From Meghimatium bilineatum (taxonomy: Eukaryota > Mollusca > Gastropoda > Stylommatophora > Philomycidae): a stretch of DNA of 64,000 nt. Under the pieces are notes generated by a model, which did not search any database, was not told where the DNA came from, and saw only the letters and a list, made by a program, of their open reading frames with translations. The DNA lies in NCBI GenBank assembly GCA_034231615.1, contig CM067315.1, forward strand, positions 34,836,059-34,900,058, read 5' to 3'. This document shows positions 62,065 to 64,000 of this stretch, piece by piece. The translations under genes and the position numbers were made by a program. Position 1 is the first letter of the stretch, and each line of letters opens with the position of its first letter.

Positions 62065-62130
62065 TTCTTGATTACTGATTAGGAACAAACGTCACAGCAC
62101 TGGGGACATTCCGATATATGCTCTGCTTGC
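62065..62130 (+). repeat. Dispersed repeat H
   Basis: CTTGATTACTGATTAGGAAC, GTCACAGCACTGGGGACATT matches the inverted 43808-43880. Confidence 0.6.
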
Positions 62131-62169
62131 CGTTCCGTCAGCCATCTAAAAGAGTATAAGCTCAGTTTC

Positions 62170-64000
62170 CGTCAGTTGCTGATTATGCGTTCTGGTTTTC
62201 CGGAGAGGGAGCAATTTCTCCCATCCCCTTTAGTACCTCTATTTCTAACATTCTCTGAATATGTACATTGTATCGTTCGACCCCTCCTCGTCTTTTCGTA
62301 GAGTATAAATGACTGTTCTAATCAATTCAATCATGTCTCTTCTTATCTCGGTGCCGTTCACCAAGGCATTACCAGCCAACACATCCGCTCTTTGTTTCCC
62401 CTGATCCCAGCATGACCTGGACAGTAGATTCATGTTATACTCTGCGCGTCGTTGAGAAGAGTGACACATTCAGTTCTGATCATACACTTTTCTATTTTGC
62501 GCAGCATACTTTGAGAGTCCGATAGAATCACTGAATCTGTTGGTGGATGCGTCGCCAGCCAAGTGAGAGCTGCTGTTACTGCTTCTATTTCTATTATCAT
62601 AATCGATGTTATACCACGAAACCCTAACCACACCTGTTTGTTTCTTGTGTTACTGGACCGTCCGTGTAAATTAATGTAACGTGTGGCTTCAAGTGCTGCA
62701 GTATGGTTCTTGAATCATTCTCTCTGTTCTGTTGGCAGCCCAGTCGCGGATCTCTCTTCCCATCTGTATCACAACTGTTGTCAATAACTTTCTCTCTTTG
62801 CCAAATATCACCTATTCACAGCCTCTTCCCACTTCCCCCAGCCCACAAACTCTGAGTATGGTATCTTCTGCTTCTGCCATCCAGGACCTTTCTCTCTTGA
62901 TACGCCGTCCTTTTGTGGTGTCTAGAGATTGGTGTAAGAGGTGATGATCATTATTGGCAACCTTAAAGTATTCTTTAACCTGAGCTATTTATGTCTTGAT
63001 TTAATGCTCGGTAGGTCTAGGAGAAACCTCATGGCTGCGATAGGTGTATCTCTTGTGCTTCATAGGACAGCTCTTATGGCCTCGTCGTGAACTCTCTCCA
63101 GTCTATCGATCTGGCCTTGGAACAATGTAAGTAAATCTAAACTATAGTCCAATGCAAATAATACCACTACCTGTATCATCTGAAAAAGGGTGCGTTACGG
63201 TATCTCTGAAGATGTTATGATTTTGACTGCACTGATACCCTTCCTAGCTTTCTTAATGACATTGTCCACATGTTTCGCGAAAGATAGACTTCTATCAAAA
63301 GTGATGCATAGATATTTCATAGTCTGTCCATGCATGTGGCTGCTGGTACTGTGTCTGTGACTATGTTGTTGTTCAGCGAGAACCAGACTATCTTTACCTT
63401 GGTGGGATTGATGACTGGTTTGAACTCTGGCAGAGTTAAATCAGAGCGACAAATGTTCTAAATTACTCTGGACATTATCAATCATATCTCTTCTGTATAT
63501 TCCGTTCTTGTACAGCAGGAGGTTGTCCACATATGTTAGTATCCTGCCGTGTCCAGCCTCCTGAATCAGCGCTAAACGTTAAAGATTACAGGTCATAGTG
63601 GGGATCCTTGTGGCAATCGCCGTGCTAAAGTTCTGATTTCTGATGTCCAGGATCACAGTCTCATAGCAACAGGTCTGGACATTAGCACCATTGTTATCCA
63701 TCTAATTATCCACGAGTCGGTGCTGAGTTCACTTTGCAAATGTATCAACTGGCCGAAACTGACTCTGTTGTAAACATCTTCTAATTCAATCGCGGCGAAT
63801 ACTGTTTCCTATATTGCATGAAAGCCCTTGTAGATGTCATAGGTGAGGATTGCCGCATTTGTAGTCTTCTAGCGATTATCCTCTCCAGCATATTGAGGTA
63901 AACATTTTGTAGGGTGATAATACGATAACTTTTGATGTCGTTGGTGTCTTTGCCTAGTTTTTCTAGGGGAAGAATGTAGATGTGTAGCCGCTCTTCTGGT
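62170..64000 (-). mobile_element. LINE remnant, RNase H and polymerase, runs off the window
   Basis: Reading the minus strand from 64000: LPQGSPL near 63610, a degenerate catalytic box YVDN near 63530 (family YADD), a thumb region to about 62950, then RNase H: IEAVTAALTWLATHPPT, LSDSQSMLRKIEK and GKQRADVLAGNA (62245-62633). It matches the lineage of 19365-20990. The 5' part lies beyond the window. Confidence 0.75.

Overview
The window is animal nuclear DNA. It has small exons with GT-AG introns, no operons, an AT-rich base composition, many (TA)n runs, and a very dense load of dispersed and tandem repeats. The LINE proteins and SINE-like repeats look most like those of molluscs, perhaps a gastropod. 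That placement is recall plus inference, not a computed match.

Two host genes are supported by exon-by-exon protein similarity with matching splice phases. (1) On the minus strand, seven exons between 6413 and 19162 encode an acyl-protein thioesterase (LYPLA1/APT1-like). Ser, Asp and His of the catalytic triad are all present. The first coding exon is not certain; a weak candidate lies at 25176-25223. (2) On the plus strand, seven exons from 31874 to 48370 encode a complete 335-residue TMEM59-like type I membrane protein. I see no functional link between the two genes.

Almost everything else is mobile DNA. An 881-codon open frame (8737-11382) carries reverse transcriptase, RNase H and a CCHC knuckle. 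It belongs to a 5'-truncated I-like LINE that sits in a LYPLA intron between 12-bp target-site duplications. Other I-like LINE pieces lie at 4782-5932, 18120-18480, 19365-20990, 21785-23545, 29507-29945, 34965-35155, 48948-49290, 53945-55345, 55578-55830 and 62170-64000. Decayed 3' ends of other LINE lineages are scattered throughout, and there is one broken Tc1-like DNA transposon (27150-28330).

More than 45 copies of SINE-like repeats are present. I name them here for reference. A-type is about 160 bp. B-type is about 280 bp and starts near GGGCCCGAAAGGGGAGC. C-type has a B-like head on another body. The D head is a roughly 200-bp leader found joined to A-type. F-type has an (AAAC)n tail. 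A, B and F share a central core (roughly CGGATGTGTCGGGCC, then GACACAACGCATT). A and B end in GAACGC(A/T)GAAGAAGAAG, and the I-like LINEs end in nearly the same sequence. Target-site duplications show that A, B and the LINEs all moved as retroposons, and several insertions are nested inside one another.

A second notable element occurs twice (1640-1852 plus, 27680-27905 minus). It carries a GATAAAGGCCTTT..GTC.AAACGTC motif that resembles the hammerhead-ribozyme core of Penelope-like elements or retrozymes. Tandem arrays cluster from 45.3 to 58 kb: 18, about 36, 39, 39, 20, 60, 31 and 45 bp units, one of them with higher-order structure.
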